A stretch of 64,000 nt of DNA, taken from the NCBI RefSeq assembly GCF_021390675.1, contig NZ_JAJEJV010000004.1, positions 3,596,001 to 3,660,000 of the forward strand. The letters are read 5' to 3'. The translations under genes and the position numbers were made by a program. Positions 35,066 through 44,583 of this stretch are shown piece after piece; position 1 is the first letter of the stretch, and each line of letters starts with the position of its first letter. The notes below the pieces were generated by a model that did not search any database, had not been told where the DNA came from, and saw only the letters and a list, made by a program, of their open reading frames with translations. Source of the stretch: Dyella sp. 2HG41-7 (GTDB lineage Bacteria > Pseudomonadota > Gammaproteobacteria > Xanthomonadales > Rhodanobacteraceae).

Positions 35066-35105
35066 AGATATGCGTAAGCATTAACGTAAGTACTAACGTA
35101 TATCT
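35066..35105 (-). promoter_or_regulatory. Operator-like inverted repeat before the MarR-GNAT gene
   Basis: AGATATGCGT (35066-35075) is complementary, with one mismatch, to ACGTATATCT (35096-35105); between them TAACGTA occurs twice, 11 bp apart. It begins 14 bp upstream of the chosen start, where a MarR repressor would block its own promoter. Autoregulation is inferred. Confidence 0.55.
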
Positions 35106-35170
35106 TGCCGATGCCGCCTGCAAGCGCTTTTCTAGCGTTTTTCAAAAAACGAAAAAGCCCGGCTCGACGC

Positions 35171-35872
35171 TCAGTACCAGACGACCCGCATGACCGAACG
35201 GCCTAGTGCCTTTTCCACGCGCTTGCAGAGCTTGGGCGTGCCATTGACCAGCACGGCCTCCCCCGCCTGCTTGAGCATGGGCGTGTCTTGAAAGGAGTCG
35301 CTGTAGGCGACCCGCCACTGTTGGATGCCCAGCTTCGCCAAGCTCTGCAGCTTGCGGCGGCCGACGTTGTGCAACGCCACCCGCATGCCCAGCCAGCCCG
35401 GCTTGAATCGCGATGCGACGATGGTGACGTTGGACAAACCCAACCGGCTCACCAAGCGACTGACCAGCACGTGCTCACAACCCGTCACGATGATCACGTC
35501 GTCGCCCTCCTGCTGATGACGACGCAGCGCATTCAAGCCGTCGCGACAGAATTGACGCGGACGCTGCACCAGCTGATCGGCAAATGTTTCGGCGATGACC
35601 TGATACCGCTTTTGGCTGACGCCAAGCAACGCAACATGCACAAGCGCACGCGCCGCCAACCTGCGCGAGAACACGAGACAAAGCAACCACCAGGGCATGG
35701 TCAGCGCAGCGAGCAGCTTGCAATGCAAGGAACTTGCATAGCGATGCCGAATAAAAAGATAAAACGCATCGCCGTGATGCAGCACGCCATCGAAATCGAA
35801 TAGCACCGTGCGCGACGCATCGGCGTCGCCGCCGGTTTGCGCCGGCGCTTGAATCGTATCCCCTGTAAACAT
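35171..35872 (-). CDS. HAD-superfamily phosphatase
   Basis: A 233-residue HAD hydrolase. Motif I is VLFDFDGVLHHGD with both catalytic Asp residues (DFD), motif II is IIVTGCE, and motif III/IV is AYSDSFQDTPML with acidic residues for Mg2+. A hydrophobic stretch, ALTMPWWLLCLVFS, lies in the cap region and may bring the enzyme to the membrane. It resembles HAD-IB enzymes that act on phosphate monoesters. It starts 2 bp after trpC ends, so it is probably co-transcribed, but it has no known role in tryptophan synthesis. Confidence 0.85.
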   Translation of the reverse strand: MFTGDTIQAPAQTGGDADASRTVLFDFDGVLHHGDAFYLFIRHRYASSLHCKLLAALTMPWWLLCLVFSRRLAARALVHVALLGVSQKRYQVIAETFADQLVQRPRQFCRDGLNALRRHQQEGDDVIIVTGCEHVLVSRLVSRLGLSNVTIVASRFKPGWLGMRVALHNVGRRKLQSLAKLGIQQWRVAYSDSFQDTPMLKQAGEAVLVNGTPKLCKRVEKALGRSVMRVVWY

Positions 35873-35874
35873 GA

Positions 35875-36669
35875 TCAGTGCGTGTTGAACAGCCGTTTCA
35901 GTTCCAAACCGGGATCGGCCGCGCGCATAAACGCTTCGCCGACCAAAAATGCGTTGATGCCCGCTTCGCGCAGACGCGCCACATCGTCGAGCGTGTGGAT
36001 ACCCGATTCGGCCACCAGGATGCGGTCGTATTCCATCAATTGCTGCAATTCGAGCGTGGTTTCGAGCGATGTTTCGAACGTGCGCAGATTGCGATTGTTG
36101 ACGCCGATCAACGGCACCGGCACCGCCTGGGCGCGCTCCAGTTCCTCGGCGTCGTGCACTTCGCACAGCACGTCCAAATCAAGATCGGCGGCGAGCAACG
36201 ACAGCTCCAGCAAATCCGCATCGCTCAACGCGGCGACGATCAACAAAATGCAATCGGCGCCGATCGCGCGCGCTTCGTACACTTGATACGGATCGATGAC
36301 GAAATCTTTGCGCAGCACCGGCAACGAACACGCGGCACGCGCTTGCTGCAGAAAATCTTCGCTGCCTTGGAAGAAATCCCGATCGGTGAGCACGGACAAA
36401 CATGCCGCGCCGCCCAGCTCGTAACTGCGCGCGATGGCGACCGGATCGAACTCCGCGCGGATCACGCCCTTGCTCGGGCTCGCCTTTTTCACTTCGGCGA
36501 TCACGGCGGCATCGCCGGAAGCGATTCGCGCTTCGATAGCCGCAGCGAAGCCGCGCGTATCGGGCATGTCCGCCACGCGCGCAGACAACTCCTTCAGCGG
36601 CAACTTGGCGCTGCGTTCGGCGAGTTCTTCCGCCTTACGGGCGAGGATGCGTTGAAGAATGTCGGTCAT
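35875..36669 (-). CDS. trpC: Indole-3-glycerol phosphate synthase
   Basis: Closes the indole ring in tryptophan synthesis. Single-domain 264-residue TIM barrel, not fused to TrpF. Motifs include [16 protein letters not shown] with the catalytic Lys, [45 protein letters not shown] and VAESGI. Third gene of trpG-trpD-trpC, 57 bp after trpD. Confidence 0.97.
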   Translation of the reverse strand: MTDILQRILARKAEELAERSAKLPLKELSARVADMPDTRGFAAAIEARIASGDAAVIAEVKKASPSKGVIRAEFDPVAIARSYELGGAACLSVLTDRDFFQGSEDFLQQARAACSLPVLRKDFVIDPYQVYEARAIGADCILLIVAALSDADLLELSLLAADLDLDVLCEVHDAEELERAQAVPVPLIGVNNRNLRTFETSLETTLELQQLMEYDRILVAESGIHTLDDVARLREAGINAFLVGEAFMRAADPGLELKRLFNTH

Positions 36670-36726
36670 GAGCTCTGATCGGCACGTAGAAAACGTGAAA
36701 ACAAAAACCTTGGGCCAAGGCTAGTA

Positions 36727-37776
36727 TCAGCTATGGGCAAGGCGCTGTGTGGTCGCAACGAACGCGTCCATTTTGGCACGAGCCGCGCCGCTGGCGATGG
36801 TCGCCCGGGCCAATTCGATGCCACCGGCGATGCTGGTCGCCAGCCCGCAGGTATAAAGCGCAGCCCCGGCATTCAGGCAAACGATGTCGTGCGGCACGCC
36901 GTGCCGATTTTCCAGGGCATCCAGCAACATGGCCTTGGACTGCTCGACGTTCTCCACCCGCAGATTGCGGCTAGACGCCATGGCCAAGCCGAAATCCTCC
37001 GGCTCGACCTCGTATTCGTGCACCTCGCCGTCGCGCAGTTCGCCGACCAGGGTGGCGGCGCCCAGCGAAATCTCGTCCATCCCGTCCCGGCCCCACACCA
37101 CCATGGCGTGCTTGGCGCCCAGCGCCTGCAGGGCGCGCACCTGAATGCCTACGAGATCCGGGTGGAAAACCCCCATCAAGATGTTCGGTGCGCCTGCCGG
37201 ATTGGTAAGCGGCCCGAGGATGTTGAATAGCGTGCGCACACCCATTTCCTTGCGCACCGGCGCCACCACCTTCATCGCCGGATGATGGTTGGGCGCGAAC
37301 ATGAAACCGATATCCGTCTCGGTCATGCACTCGGCGACTTTCAGCGGCGAAAGATCGATGCACGCACCTAGCGCTTCGAGCACATCCGCGCTGCCCGACT
37401 TGGACGACACGCTGCGTCCGCCATGCTTGGCGATGCGCGCACCCGCCGCCGCCGCCACGAACATCGACGCTGTTGAAATGTTGAAACTGGAGGCGCCGTC
37501 GCCGCCGGTGCCCACGATATCGAGAAAATAAGGATGCGGCGGTGCATCGACCTTCGCCGACAATTCGCGCATCACCCGCGCCGCGCCGGTGATCTCGCCG
37601 ACGGTTTCCTTTTTTACGCGCAGGCCGGTAATGATCGCCGCCGTCATCAGCGGACTCACATCGCCGCTCATGATCTGGCGCATCAACGCGATCATTTCAT
37701 CGTGGAAAATTTCGCGATGTTCGATCGTGCGCTGTAGCGCTTCCTGCGGCGTGATGGTGATGGCGCGCACGGTCAT
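36727..37776 (-). CDS. trpD: Anthranilate phosphoribosyltransferase
   Basis: Transfers a phosphoribosyl group to anthranilate. The ATG at 37776 overlaps the trpG stop (ATGA), giving 349 residues. Motifs: [17 protein letters not shown] with the glycine-rich PRPP loop, [33 protein letters not shown] and [14 protein letters not shown]. Translational coupling to trpG fits the stoichiometric need of the pathway. Confidence 0.97.
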   Translation of the reverse strand: MTVRAITITPQEALQRTIEHREIFHDEMIALMRQIMSGDVSPLMTAAIITGLRVKKETVGEITGAARVMRELSAKVDAPPHPYFLDIVGTGGDGASSFNISTASMFVAAAAGARIAKHGGRSVSSKSGSADVLEALGACIDLSPLKVAECMTETDIGFMFAPNHHPAMKVVAPVRKEMGVRTLFNILGPLTNPAGAPNILMGVFHPDLVGIQVRALQALGAKHAMVVWGRDGMDEISLGAATLVGELRDGEVHEYEVEPEDFGLAMASSRNLRVENVEQSKAMLLDALENRHGVPHDIVCLNAGAALYTCGLATSIAGGIELARATIASGAARAKMDAFVATTQRLAHS

Positions 37777-38372
37777 GCGGCGAGCTTTTTCAACGGCAGG
37801 CCAAGAAAGTTGCGCAGCAGATCGTGACCATACTGCGTGAGAATCGATTCGGGATGGAATTGCACGCCCTCGACCGCCAACGTCTTGTGCCGCAACCCCA
37901 TGATCTCGTCGATGGAACCGTCGGGATTTTCCGTCCACGCCGTCACTTCCAGACAATCGGGCAGCGACGATTGCTCCACGACCAGCGAGTGATAGCGCGT
38001 GGCTTCGAACGGATTGGGCAAACCGGCAAACACACCTTTGCCCAGGTGGCGCACCGGCGACGTCTTGCCATGCATGATCTGCTTGGCGCGAATCACCTTG
38101 CCGCCAAATGCCTGGCCGATCGCCTGATGACCGAGGCAAACGCCGAACACCGGGATCTCGCCGGCCAACTCGCGCAGCACGGTGAGCGATACGCCCGCGT
38201 CGTCCGGCGTGCCAGGGCCCGGCGAAATCATGAGGTGAGAAGGTTTCAGGGCGCGAATGCCGGCCACATCCAAGTCGTCGTTGCGCACGACTTTTACGTC
38301 CTGCCCCAACTCGCCGAGGTACTGCACGAGGTTGAACGTGAAGCTGTCGTAATTGTCGATCATCAACAACAT
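37773..38372 (-). CDS. trpG: Anthranilate synthase glutamine amidotransferase component
   Basis: Supplies ammonia from glutamine to TrpE. The start at 38372 ([19 protein letters not shown]) fits the family; 199 residues. The class I amidotransferase triad is visible: Cys in [17 protein letters not shown], and His and Glu in VQFHPES. First gene of trpGDC. trpE lies 2 kb upstream, separated by two other genes. Confidence 0.97.
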   Translation of the reverse strand: MLLMIDNYDSFTFNLVQYLGELGQDVKVVRNDDLDVAGIRALKPSHLMISPGPGTPDDAGVSLTVLRELAGEIPVFGVCLGHQAIGQAFGGKVIRAKQIMHGKTSPVRHLGKGVFAGLPNPFEATRYHSLVVEQSSLPDCLEVTAWTENPDGSIDEIMGLRHKTLAVEGVQFHPESILTQYGHDLLRNFLGLPLKKLAA

Positions 38373-38516
38373 GGCCGGGGAATCCTGAGTGCTATGCGGC
38401 ATTGCGGCATGGACGCCCATTGTGCGCGATCCCCTTCGCCGCCGTCATCTGCTTTGAGTTGGCCAGCTCATGCTAAACCGTCATGTGCGTGGCTCGGCAC
38501 CGTGTTTTCCGGCAAA

Positions 38517-38531
38517 TGAGAATTAATCTCA
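38517..38531. promoter_or_regulatory. Fur-box-like palindrome
   Basis: TGAGAATTAATCTCA is a 7-1-7 near-palindrome close to the Fur core TGATAAT-N-ATTATCA. It lies in the divergent gap between trpG and the membrane protein gene, 109 bp before the latter's start. A single by-eye match, so only a candidate. Confidence 0.4.
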
Positions 38532-38639
38532 ACTGTGCCCAAGTGATCGAGCACATGAACACCTATGCCTGTCTTCGCTTAGACGCAACCCGATGATCGA
38601 GCGGGGGCACCTACTGCCGATTACTTGTCGGAATTTCGC

Positions 38640-39809
38640 ATGGCGGTGACAACTATCGACGACACCAAGACGCCACGCCTCGCGCGGTCTTCCTTGCGTA
38701 TCTCGGCGCTGCTTCTCACGGCCGTCACGGCGCTCATCGTGCTGTTTTTCGGATGGAAGAAGCCGACCAACAACTGGGACCTCATCGGTTACGTCGCGAC
38801 GGCATATAGCGCCGACGGATATCGCGGCGCCGATCTCAACAAAATGACGTATGACAGCGTGCGAAATGCGGTCGACGCGAATACGTTCGCGCAATTGACG
38901 CAGGGTGACTATCGCGAAACCGTTTTTCGCGATCCGACGTCGCTGGCGCAACAGCTCCCGTTCTATCGCATTCGCGTGTTGTATGTCGGATTGATCCGGA
39001 TGATTCATGCGCTGGGATTGAACTATCCCGAGTCGACCTACGCGATAAGCGCGGTGTTCGCGGCGCTTTCAGTCGTGCTGCTTGCGCTGGTTGCGCATAA
39101 CATCGGCGCGCCCATCGCTGCCGTACCTTTAGTCGTCGCGTTCACGGGATTCGTCGACATCGCAAGACTATCGACGCCCGATGCGATGGCGTGTTTCTTT
39201 TCGATGTTGACGATCTACATGTTGATCCGGCGCAACATGTGGGCTTTCCTGCTTGCAGCATTGCTGCCTTTGATCAGAACGGATCTATTGCTGCTTTCGT
39301 TGCTCGTACTCGGGCACGCCTTTCTTTTCGGGCAAAGAAAATTCGCACTCGCCTCGATGATGATGGCGTGTTTGCTGTATCTGCTGACCGTAAAAATGAA
39401 CCACGCCTACGGATGGCTGACTTTGTTCAACACGTCTCTGATCCACAAGACGGCGTATCCAGCCACACTTCTTCCATCGCACGCTCTCGACGATTACCTA
39501 CGACCGTACGCTTCCACGATCTATAACTTCACGATGCATCCGCATTTCGTGATCTACAGCCTCGCCATTTGGTTACTGATAAGCAACGGAGCTCGTGCGC
39601 TTCGCATCGAGAGGCGCTTGATCAGCGCCGTTTTCGTCATCCCGATGGCGTTTGTCGCCGCGCACCTTTTGCTCTTTCCAGCCGACACGTACCGCTTTTT
39701 TGTGTTCGCCGCATCGCTGGTCGCGATCGGTTTGATCGGCCAGATGATGCCGCCGCGCGCTAAGGATGAACCAGCACGCGCGACGTATAGCTCTCGACCA
39801 CCAAACTGA
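38640..39809 (+). CDS. Polytopic membrane protein of unknown function
   Basis: A 389-residue protein with about nine hydrophobic segments (for example SLRISALLLTAVTALIVLFF, AVPLVVAFTGF, FLLAALLPLI and FFVFAASLVAIGLIG). The first extracytoplasmic loop has NNWDLIGYVATAYSADGY and a long polar stretch, a layout reminiscent of GT-C glycosyltransferases, but no diagnostic motif is certain. It runs against the trp genes around it and its end overlaps the convergent chorismate-lyase-like gene by 50 bp. A Fur-box-like site lies upstream. It interrupts the trpE-trpG neighbourhood. Confidence 0.75.
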   Translation: MAVTTIDDTKTPRLARSSLRISALLLTAVTALIVLFFGWKKPTNNWDLIGYVATAYSADGYRGADLNKMTYDSVRNAVDANTFAQLTQGDYRETVFRDPTSLAQQLPFYRIRVLYVGLIRMIHALGLNYPESTYAISAVFAALSVVLLALVAHNIGAPIAAVPLVVAFTGFVDIARLSTPDAMACFFSMLTIYMLIRRNMWAFLLAALLPLIRTDLLLLSLLVLGHAFLFGQRKFALASMMMACLLYLLTVKMNHAYGWLTLFNTSLIHKTAYPATLLPSHALDDYLRPYASTIYNFTMHPHFVIYSLAIWLLISNGARALRIERRLISAVFVIPMAFVAAHLLLFPADTYRFFVFAASLVAIGLIGQMMPPRAKDEPARATYSSRPPN

Positions 39810-40437
39810 AAGGCTGATTTTCGCCGGTAAAAAGCACGGCGCGATGCTGCAGCACGTGGTCGGGAATGGTCAGCGCTTCATCATGCGACGGCGGCAGCGG
39901 TGCGCCGCTGTCCCAACCTTCCGGCAACGGCGACCACAACAGATCAGCCGAAAGTGTCTGGCGGCGAAAATGCAGCGGCTGAACAACTTTGCCGAAGGGC
40001 GCGTCGGACGTATCCAGTTGATGATTCATCTCGGCGGTAAGGCGTGAAGGCACGTACCAATTATCCGCATCCGACAGCACCACATCGCCGCAGCTCAACG
40101 CAACGCGGCGATAACGCACCGGTTCGTCCGGACCGATGCCGAGCAACGTGCGTCCGCCATCCGGCAAGGGTTTATCCGCACCGTGCACACGATGCGCAAG
40201 CACGCGCGGTTCTGGTGCGAGATGATGCGCGGCGCACCATTGCTCCAGCGTCAACGTCGCGCTGGGATGACTCAGCAGTTGTGCATTCAAGGTTTGCAGT
40301 TCAGCTAACGCCTGCGTACGACTGAGCGGCGTATCCGGCCAACTTTGCGAGGATTCGCGCGCCGCCAGCGGCGCCGCACATGCCAACACCGAGAGCGCCA
40401 CCAAACAGCTACGACCGCGATTGAAACGTGGTTGCAT
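39760..40437 (-). CDS. Exported chorismate-lyase-fold (UbiC/UTRA-like) protein
   Basis: A 225-residue protein with a signal peptide (positive start, then LVALSVLACAAPLAA). The mature part resembles the UbiC fold: PVRYRRVALSCGDVVLSDADNWYVPSRL, the segment DTSDAPFGKVVQPLHFRRQTL and VLQHRAVLFTGENQPFSLVVESYT (read in parts). Chorismate lyase makes 4-hydroxybenzoate in the cytosol, so an exported relative probably has another ligand. It starts 3 bp after trpE ends, which implies one transcript, and overlaps the convergent membrane protein gene. Confidence 0.7.
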   Translation of the reverse strand: MQPRFNRGRSCLVALSVLACAAPLAARESSQSWPDTPLSRTQALAELQTLNAQLLSHPSATLTLEQWCAAHHLAPEPRVLAHRVHGADKPLPDGGRTLLGIGPDEPVRYRRVALSCGDVVLSDADNWYVPSRLTAEMNHQLDTSDAPFGKVVQPLHFRRQTLSADLLWSPLPEGWDSGAPLPPSHDEALTIPDHVLQHRAVLFTGENQPFSLVVESYTSRVLVHP

Positions 40438-40440
40438 GGC

Positions 40441-41916
40441 TCATAGTCCCTTCGCCGCCTGCGCCACCGCACGGAACAGCGCGCGGCCCTTGTTCATGGT
40501 TTCTTCCCACTCCGACGCTGGATCGGAGTCGTACACGATGCCTGCGCCCGCCTGCACATGCAGACGGCCGTTTTGAATAACCGCCGTGCGAATGGCGATG
40601 GCGGTGTCCGCATCGCCCCACCAGCCGATCCAGCCGATGGCGCCGGCGTAGATGTTGCGCTTGTAGGGTTCGAGTTCCTGGATGATTTCGATTGCGCGGA
40701 TTTTCGGCGCGCCGCTGACCGTGCCTGCGGGAAATGTCGCTTTGAGCACGTCCATATAACTGAGATGCGGACGCACATCGCCCTGCACCTGCGACACAAT
40801 ATGCATGACGTGCGAATAACGCTCGACCACGAACGACTCGCTCACTTCCACGCTGCCCGCCTCGCAGATTCGACCGATATCGTTGCGACCGAGATCAATC
40901 AGCATCACATGCTCGGCGCGTTCCTTGGGATCGGCCAGCAATTCGGCTTCGAGCGCCCTATCCTCTTCCTCCGAAGCGCCACGCTTACGCGTCCCGGCGA
41001 TGGGGCGAACCACGACCTTGCCGTCTTGCAAACGCGCCAGAATCTCCGGCGACGAACCGACGATCTGCGTATCGCCTAGATCGACGAAATACATATACGG
41101 CGACGGATTCATCGCGCGCAACGCGCGATACACGTCCACCGGTCGCGCGTTAAAGCCCACGCTTAAGCGTTGCGACGGCACCACCTGAAAAATATCGCCC
41201 GCACGAATGTATTCCTTCGCGCGATCCACCACCGCTTCGAATTCCTCGCGCGTGAAGGACGATTTGAAATCGCTTTCGTTCAGCGCGGTGGATTGCGTAA
41301 GTTGCGGATACGACGCCCCGCCTTGGCGCAAACGATGCGTCAAGGCATCGAGCCTGCGCTGCGCGTGCGCATACGCCTGCGGCTGCGACGGGTCGGCGTG
41401 CACGATCAAATACAGACGGCCTTTGAGGTTGTCGAATACCGCCACTTCTTCGGCCAGCATCAGCAACACATCGGGTGTGCCGAGTTCGTCGGGACGATCC
41501 CACTGCGCCAGACGCGGCTCGATATAGCCGATGGTCTCAAATCCGAAGTAACCCACCAGGCCACCGCTGAACGCAGGCAACTGCGGGAGGCGCGGCACGT
41601 GATACTGCTGACGCAGCTTCTCGATTTCGCCCAGCGGGTCGTCGAGATGACGGCGTTCGACGATTTCCCCGGCGTCTTCCACTTCCAATTCGTGACCGCG
41701 CAGACGATACACGCGCGTCGCAGGCAGACCGATGATCGAGTAGCGACCCCATGTCGCGCCGCCTTCCACCGATTCGAACAAGAAGGTGTACGGACCATCG
41801 GCCAGTTTGAGATACACCGATAGCGGCGTATCCAGATCGGAGAACACTTCGCGCACAAGCGGAATGCGGGTGTGTCCTTGGGCGGCGAGCGCTTCGAATT
41901 CGTCGCGAGAAATCAC
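40441..41916 (-). CDS. trpE: Anthranilate synthase component I
   Basis: Converts chorismate to anthranilate with TrpG. GTG at 41916 (VISRDEFEALAAQGHTRIPL) is the likely start because relatives begin here; an in-frame TTG at 41985 would add 23 residues. At 491 residues it is family size. Tryptophan feedback region LFESVEGGATWGRYS is present, and the catalytic core shows QVVPSQRLSVGF, PSPYMYFVDLGDTQIVGSSPE, RPIAGTRKRG, DLGRNDIGR and FPAGTVSGAPK. Upstream and almost overlapping lies the histidine kinase gene. Confidence 0.97.
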   Translation of the reverse strand: MISRDEFEALAAQGHTRIPLVREVFSDLDTPLSVYLKLADGPYTFLFESVEGGATWGRYSIIGLPATRVYRLRGHELEVEDAGEIVERRHLDDPLGEIEKLRQQYHVPRLPQLPAFSGGLVGYFGFETIGYIEPRLAQWDRPDELGTPDVLLMLAEEVAVFDNLKGRLYLIVHADPSQPQAYAHAQRRLDALTHRLRQGGASYPQLTQSTALNESDFKSSFTREEFEAVVDRAKEYIRAGDIFQVVPSQRLSVGFNARPVDVYRALRAMNPSPYMYFVDLGDTQIVGSSPEILARLQDGKVVVRPIAGTRKRGASEEEDRALEAELLADPKERAEHVMLIDLGRNDIGRICEAGSVEVSESFVVERYSHVMHIVSQVQGDVRPHLSYMDVLKATFPAGTVSGAPKIRAIEIIQELEPYKRNIYAGAIGWIGWWGDADTAIAIRTAVIQNGRLHVQAGAGIVYDSDPASEWEETMNKGRALFRAVAQAAKGL

Positions 41917-41981
41917 GTAAGGTTCCGGATGGCCGAACGGGGAACGGCCATTGTAGGGGAAGCGGTAGGAGAAACGCGGCC

Positions 41982-43988
41982 TCAACCGGCTAGACGTTGC
42001 CTCGGCATGCCGTGCAGGCGCAGGCTGAAGGCCACGCCGCTACCATCTTCCAAGTTGCGCGCCGAGGCCATGCCGCCGTGACGCTCGGCCACCAGACGCA
42101 CGACGTACAGGCCCAGGCCGAGATGCGGCACGTCGCCAGGCGTGGTTTTGTCGCGCAGACTGACCAGCGAGTCGAATAATCGGCCCTGCATCGCTGCGGG
42201 CAGCGGCGGCCCTTGGTTCGCCAATTCGATTTCGGCGCCATCGTCGAACGGGCGCAACGTGAGCCTGAGCCAGCCGTCGGCAGGCGTGAAGGACAGCGCA
42301 TTGTCGAACAGTTTGTCCAAGGCCTGTGCGATCAGTTCCGGCGCGCCGTGCAGATGCACCGACTGATCGGGCAGCACGCAGTCGAGCCGGCGCGTGCCTG
42401 CCAGCGGCCGATAGGCTTCGGCGCATCCGTCCACGACATCCACCAGATCCACATCTTCCGGCTCAGCCGCCGCGATCGCGCGCTCCATACGGCTGGCTTC
42501 GCTCATAGCGCGAACCAGCGTACCCAGACGCGCAACGCCGTCGCGTGCGCGCGCCAGATACGGTTGCGCTTCGTCGGAAAGTTCGGCGTGTTCGAGGTTG
42601 TCCAGCGAGGATTTCACGATCGCCAGCGGCGTATTGAGCTCATGCGAGAGCTTGGACGCCAGGGTGCGCAAATAGTCGGTGTAGCCGCCGACGGCTTCGA
42701 ACAATTTTTGGAAGCTGCGCGCCAGATCGCCGATTTCGTCTTCCGAATCCGCCATCGGAAAATGGCTTTGCATCAATTGGCCGTCCAAACGTCCGTCGTT
42801 GAGCTGTGCCCGCTCCACGGCGTCGCGCAATCGGCCAAGGCGCAAGCTAAGGCGCGTGGCGAACAACAGCAAAATCGCGCCTGCGACCAGCATCACACCG
42901 AAACTGGTCGTCAGCAGACTCAGGAAGGCGCGATTGGCGAGCAGCGGCACCGCACGGCTGGCTTGCTCCAACAAAAGCACACCAACCACATCGTCGCCGC
43001 GCCGTACGGGCACCGCCGTCGCCAGCACCACGCTGTCGCGTTGTTCGCCCTGGCGCCATACCACTGACGCCGCGCCGCTGTCGGCCGCTTTCACTTCGGG
43101 CAGATCCAGGCGCGGCGCATCGGACGTCCAGGCTTCGGCTTCTTCCAACGGATTGGCGAGCAAGGAGCGGTAAATCACCGACGACCACCAACTTGGCTGC
43201 GGACCGGATGTCGTCAGATGACCGCTTTGCGCCAGCAACCAGCCAGAAGGCACCAACAAACGTGCGCGGGTACCGCTCGGCGCCAGCTGCGCCAGTTCTT
43301 GTGAAAGGTCGCCCGAGTAACGCCACAGCGGACGCACATCCACGGCCATGGGATCGCCGCCATCGACAGCGCTATAAACGCCCACGCCAAGCGCACTCAA
43401 TCCCAGACCGCGCGGCAAGCGAAGCTCGGCGTGATAGCCGCTGCCATCTTCTTGCCACTGTCCCACCACGCGCTCGGGCAAATCGCCCGCGGGCGGATCG
43501 AGCGTCAGCGCGGTGAAGGCGCCCGGCGCGGCGCTGGCGATCAAGTAGCGCCGATGAACGGCGCCTTGCACCAAGTCGAGCACCACATGATCGGATGCGA
43601 GCGCATTCGTATCGCCCGCATCCGCACGTGCTCGCCGCGCGATACGCACGTCGATGTAGAGATAGAAGCCGTTATCGTCTTCGGCCAACAACAACTTGCC
43701 GTGTGCGCCGACCGGTTGGCTCCATGGCGTCATCGGCGCCCAATCGTCGCCGTAACCGTCGACAACGATGGGACTCACCGCCTGCTGCACGTACCAGCCG
43801 TTGCCCGGTTGCGGCAGCGGCACGTCCGTCACGGCCAAACTGCGCGCGACGGCTGCCGCGGTTGCCGTCAACGCTTGCTCTTGGCCTTGGCGCAGCAAGG
43901 TTTCCATTTGGCGCACGTACAACCACCCCGCGATAGGCAGCGCGAGGGTGCACAGGGCGACCAGCAGGAGTTTTTGGCGCAGGCTCAC
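41982..43988 (-). CDS. Sensor histidine kinase with CBM9-like periplasmic domain (PdsS-like)
   Basis: A 668-residue inner-membrane kinase. Membrane helix 1 is at residues 7-25 and helix 2 at about 356-378. The periplasmic part carries a domain like carbohydrate-binding family 9 (about 72-195: VVDGYGDDW, NGFYLYIDV, SDHVVLDL, GYHAELRLPR). A HAMP linker, the H-box LSHELNTPLAIVKSSL with His449, the N-box KLFDNALSF and G-box HLGLGLYVVRLV follow. Architecture and partner match my recollection of TIGR03785, the kinase of the proteobacterial dedicated sortase system. It starts at GTG, 11 bp after the secreted protein gene. Confidence 0.87.
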   Translation of the reverse strand: MSLRQKLLLVALCTLALPIAGWLYVRQMETLLRQGQEQALTATAAAVARSLAVTDVPLPQPGNGWYVQQAVSPIVVDGYGDDWAPMTPWSQPVGAHGKLLLAEDDNGFYLYIDVRIARRARADAGDTNALASDHVVLDLVQGAVHRRYLIASAAPGAFTALTLDPPAGDLPERVVGQWQEDGSGYHAELRLPRGLGLSALGVGVYSAVDGGDPMAVDVRPLWRYSGDLSQELAQLAPSGTRARLLVPSGWLLAQSGHLTTSGPQPSWWSSVIYRSLLANPLEEAEAWTSDAPRLDLPEVKAADSGAASVVWRQGEQRDSVVLATAVPVRRGDDVVGVLLLEQASRAVPLLANRAFLSLLTTSFGVMLVAGAILLLFATRLSLRLGRLRDAVERAQLNDGRLDGQLMQSHFPMADSEDEIGDLARSFQKLFEAVGGYTDYLRTLASKLSHELNTPLAIVKSSLDNLEHAELSDEAQPYLARARDGVARLGTLVRAMSEASRMERAIAAAEPEDVDLVDVVDGCAEAYRPLAGTRRLDCVLPDQSVHLHGAPELIAQALDKLFDNALSFTPADGWLRLTLRPFDDGAEIELANQGPPLPAAMQGRLFDSLVSLRDKTTPGDVPHLGLGLYVVRLVAERHGGMASARNLEDGSGVAFSLRLHGMPRQRLAG

Positions 43989-43998
43989 AGGCGATAAT

Positions 43999-44583
43999 TT
44001 ACCTGGATTTGCCGCTGCCGCCGGGCGCCTTGGCGCCGTGGGCGTAGCTCGAACGCTCCGCTACTTGCTGAAATTGATCGAGCAGCGTCTGACGCGACGG
44101 GTCGTCCGCGGCGATGGACATCGACCAGCTGTAACGAATGCCCGACGCATTGCCGGGATCGCAGAACACAATCGCGTCGTCGATATGATCGGTGCCGGCA
44201 TACAGCACGCCGCGGCATGGCATATTGCGATTGTTGACGGCAAACGTAACGACCTGCCCGTTCGGATCGCGCAGCAGATATTGCTTGCGATCATCCTGCA
44301 GCTCCGCATCCAGCGATGGCAATTTGGACGGCCAAACGTTGAGCACCATCACACGCTCGGGCTTGCCGGTCCACTCGCCCTGATACAGCACGTAGTTGAC
44401 GCCGATCGCGCTCGCGTACGTGCAGCAATCCTTGGTCCAACCAGACGGCGCGCTTGTGTTGATCGTCCACGCGGGCGCGTTGCCGTCGGCAAGACCATGC
44501 GCATCGACCGCCGTATCGGACTTCGCCGCCAGCGCTGAACCTGCGCACAGCAGCAGGCTGGCCAAAATCCAACGCGAAACCAT
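43999..44583 (-). CDS. Secreted protein of unknown function between regulator and kinase
   Basis: A 194-residue precursor starting at 44583, where its ATG shares one base with the stop of the response regulator (TAATG). The signal peptide is MVSRWILASLLLCAGSALAA. The mature protein has cysteines in KDCCTYA, MPCRGVL and VFCDPG that could form two disulfides, and aromatic, Asn-rich segments. No family is recognised. Because it is encoded between RR and HK it may be a periplasmic partner or ligand-binding protein of the kinase; this is inference from position. Confidence 0.75.
   Translation of the reverse strand: MVSRWILASLLLCAGSALAAKSDTAVDAHGLADGNAPAWTINTSAPSGWTKDCCTYASAIGVNYVLYQGEWTGKPERVMVLNVWPSKLPSLDAELQDDRKQYLLRDPNGQVVTFAVNNRNMPCRGVLYAGTDHIDDAIVFCDPGNASGIRYSWSMSIAADDPSRQTLLDQFQQVAERSSYAHGAKAPGGSGKSR

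Noticed and set aside
39760-40437. Calling this gene ubiC
   Set aside because: The fold resemblance is real to the eye, but the signal peptide and divergent sequence make cytosolic chorismate lyase activity doubtful.
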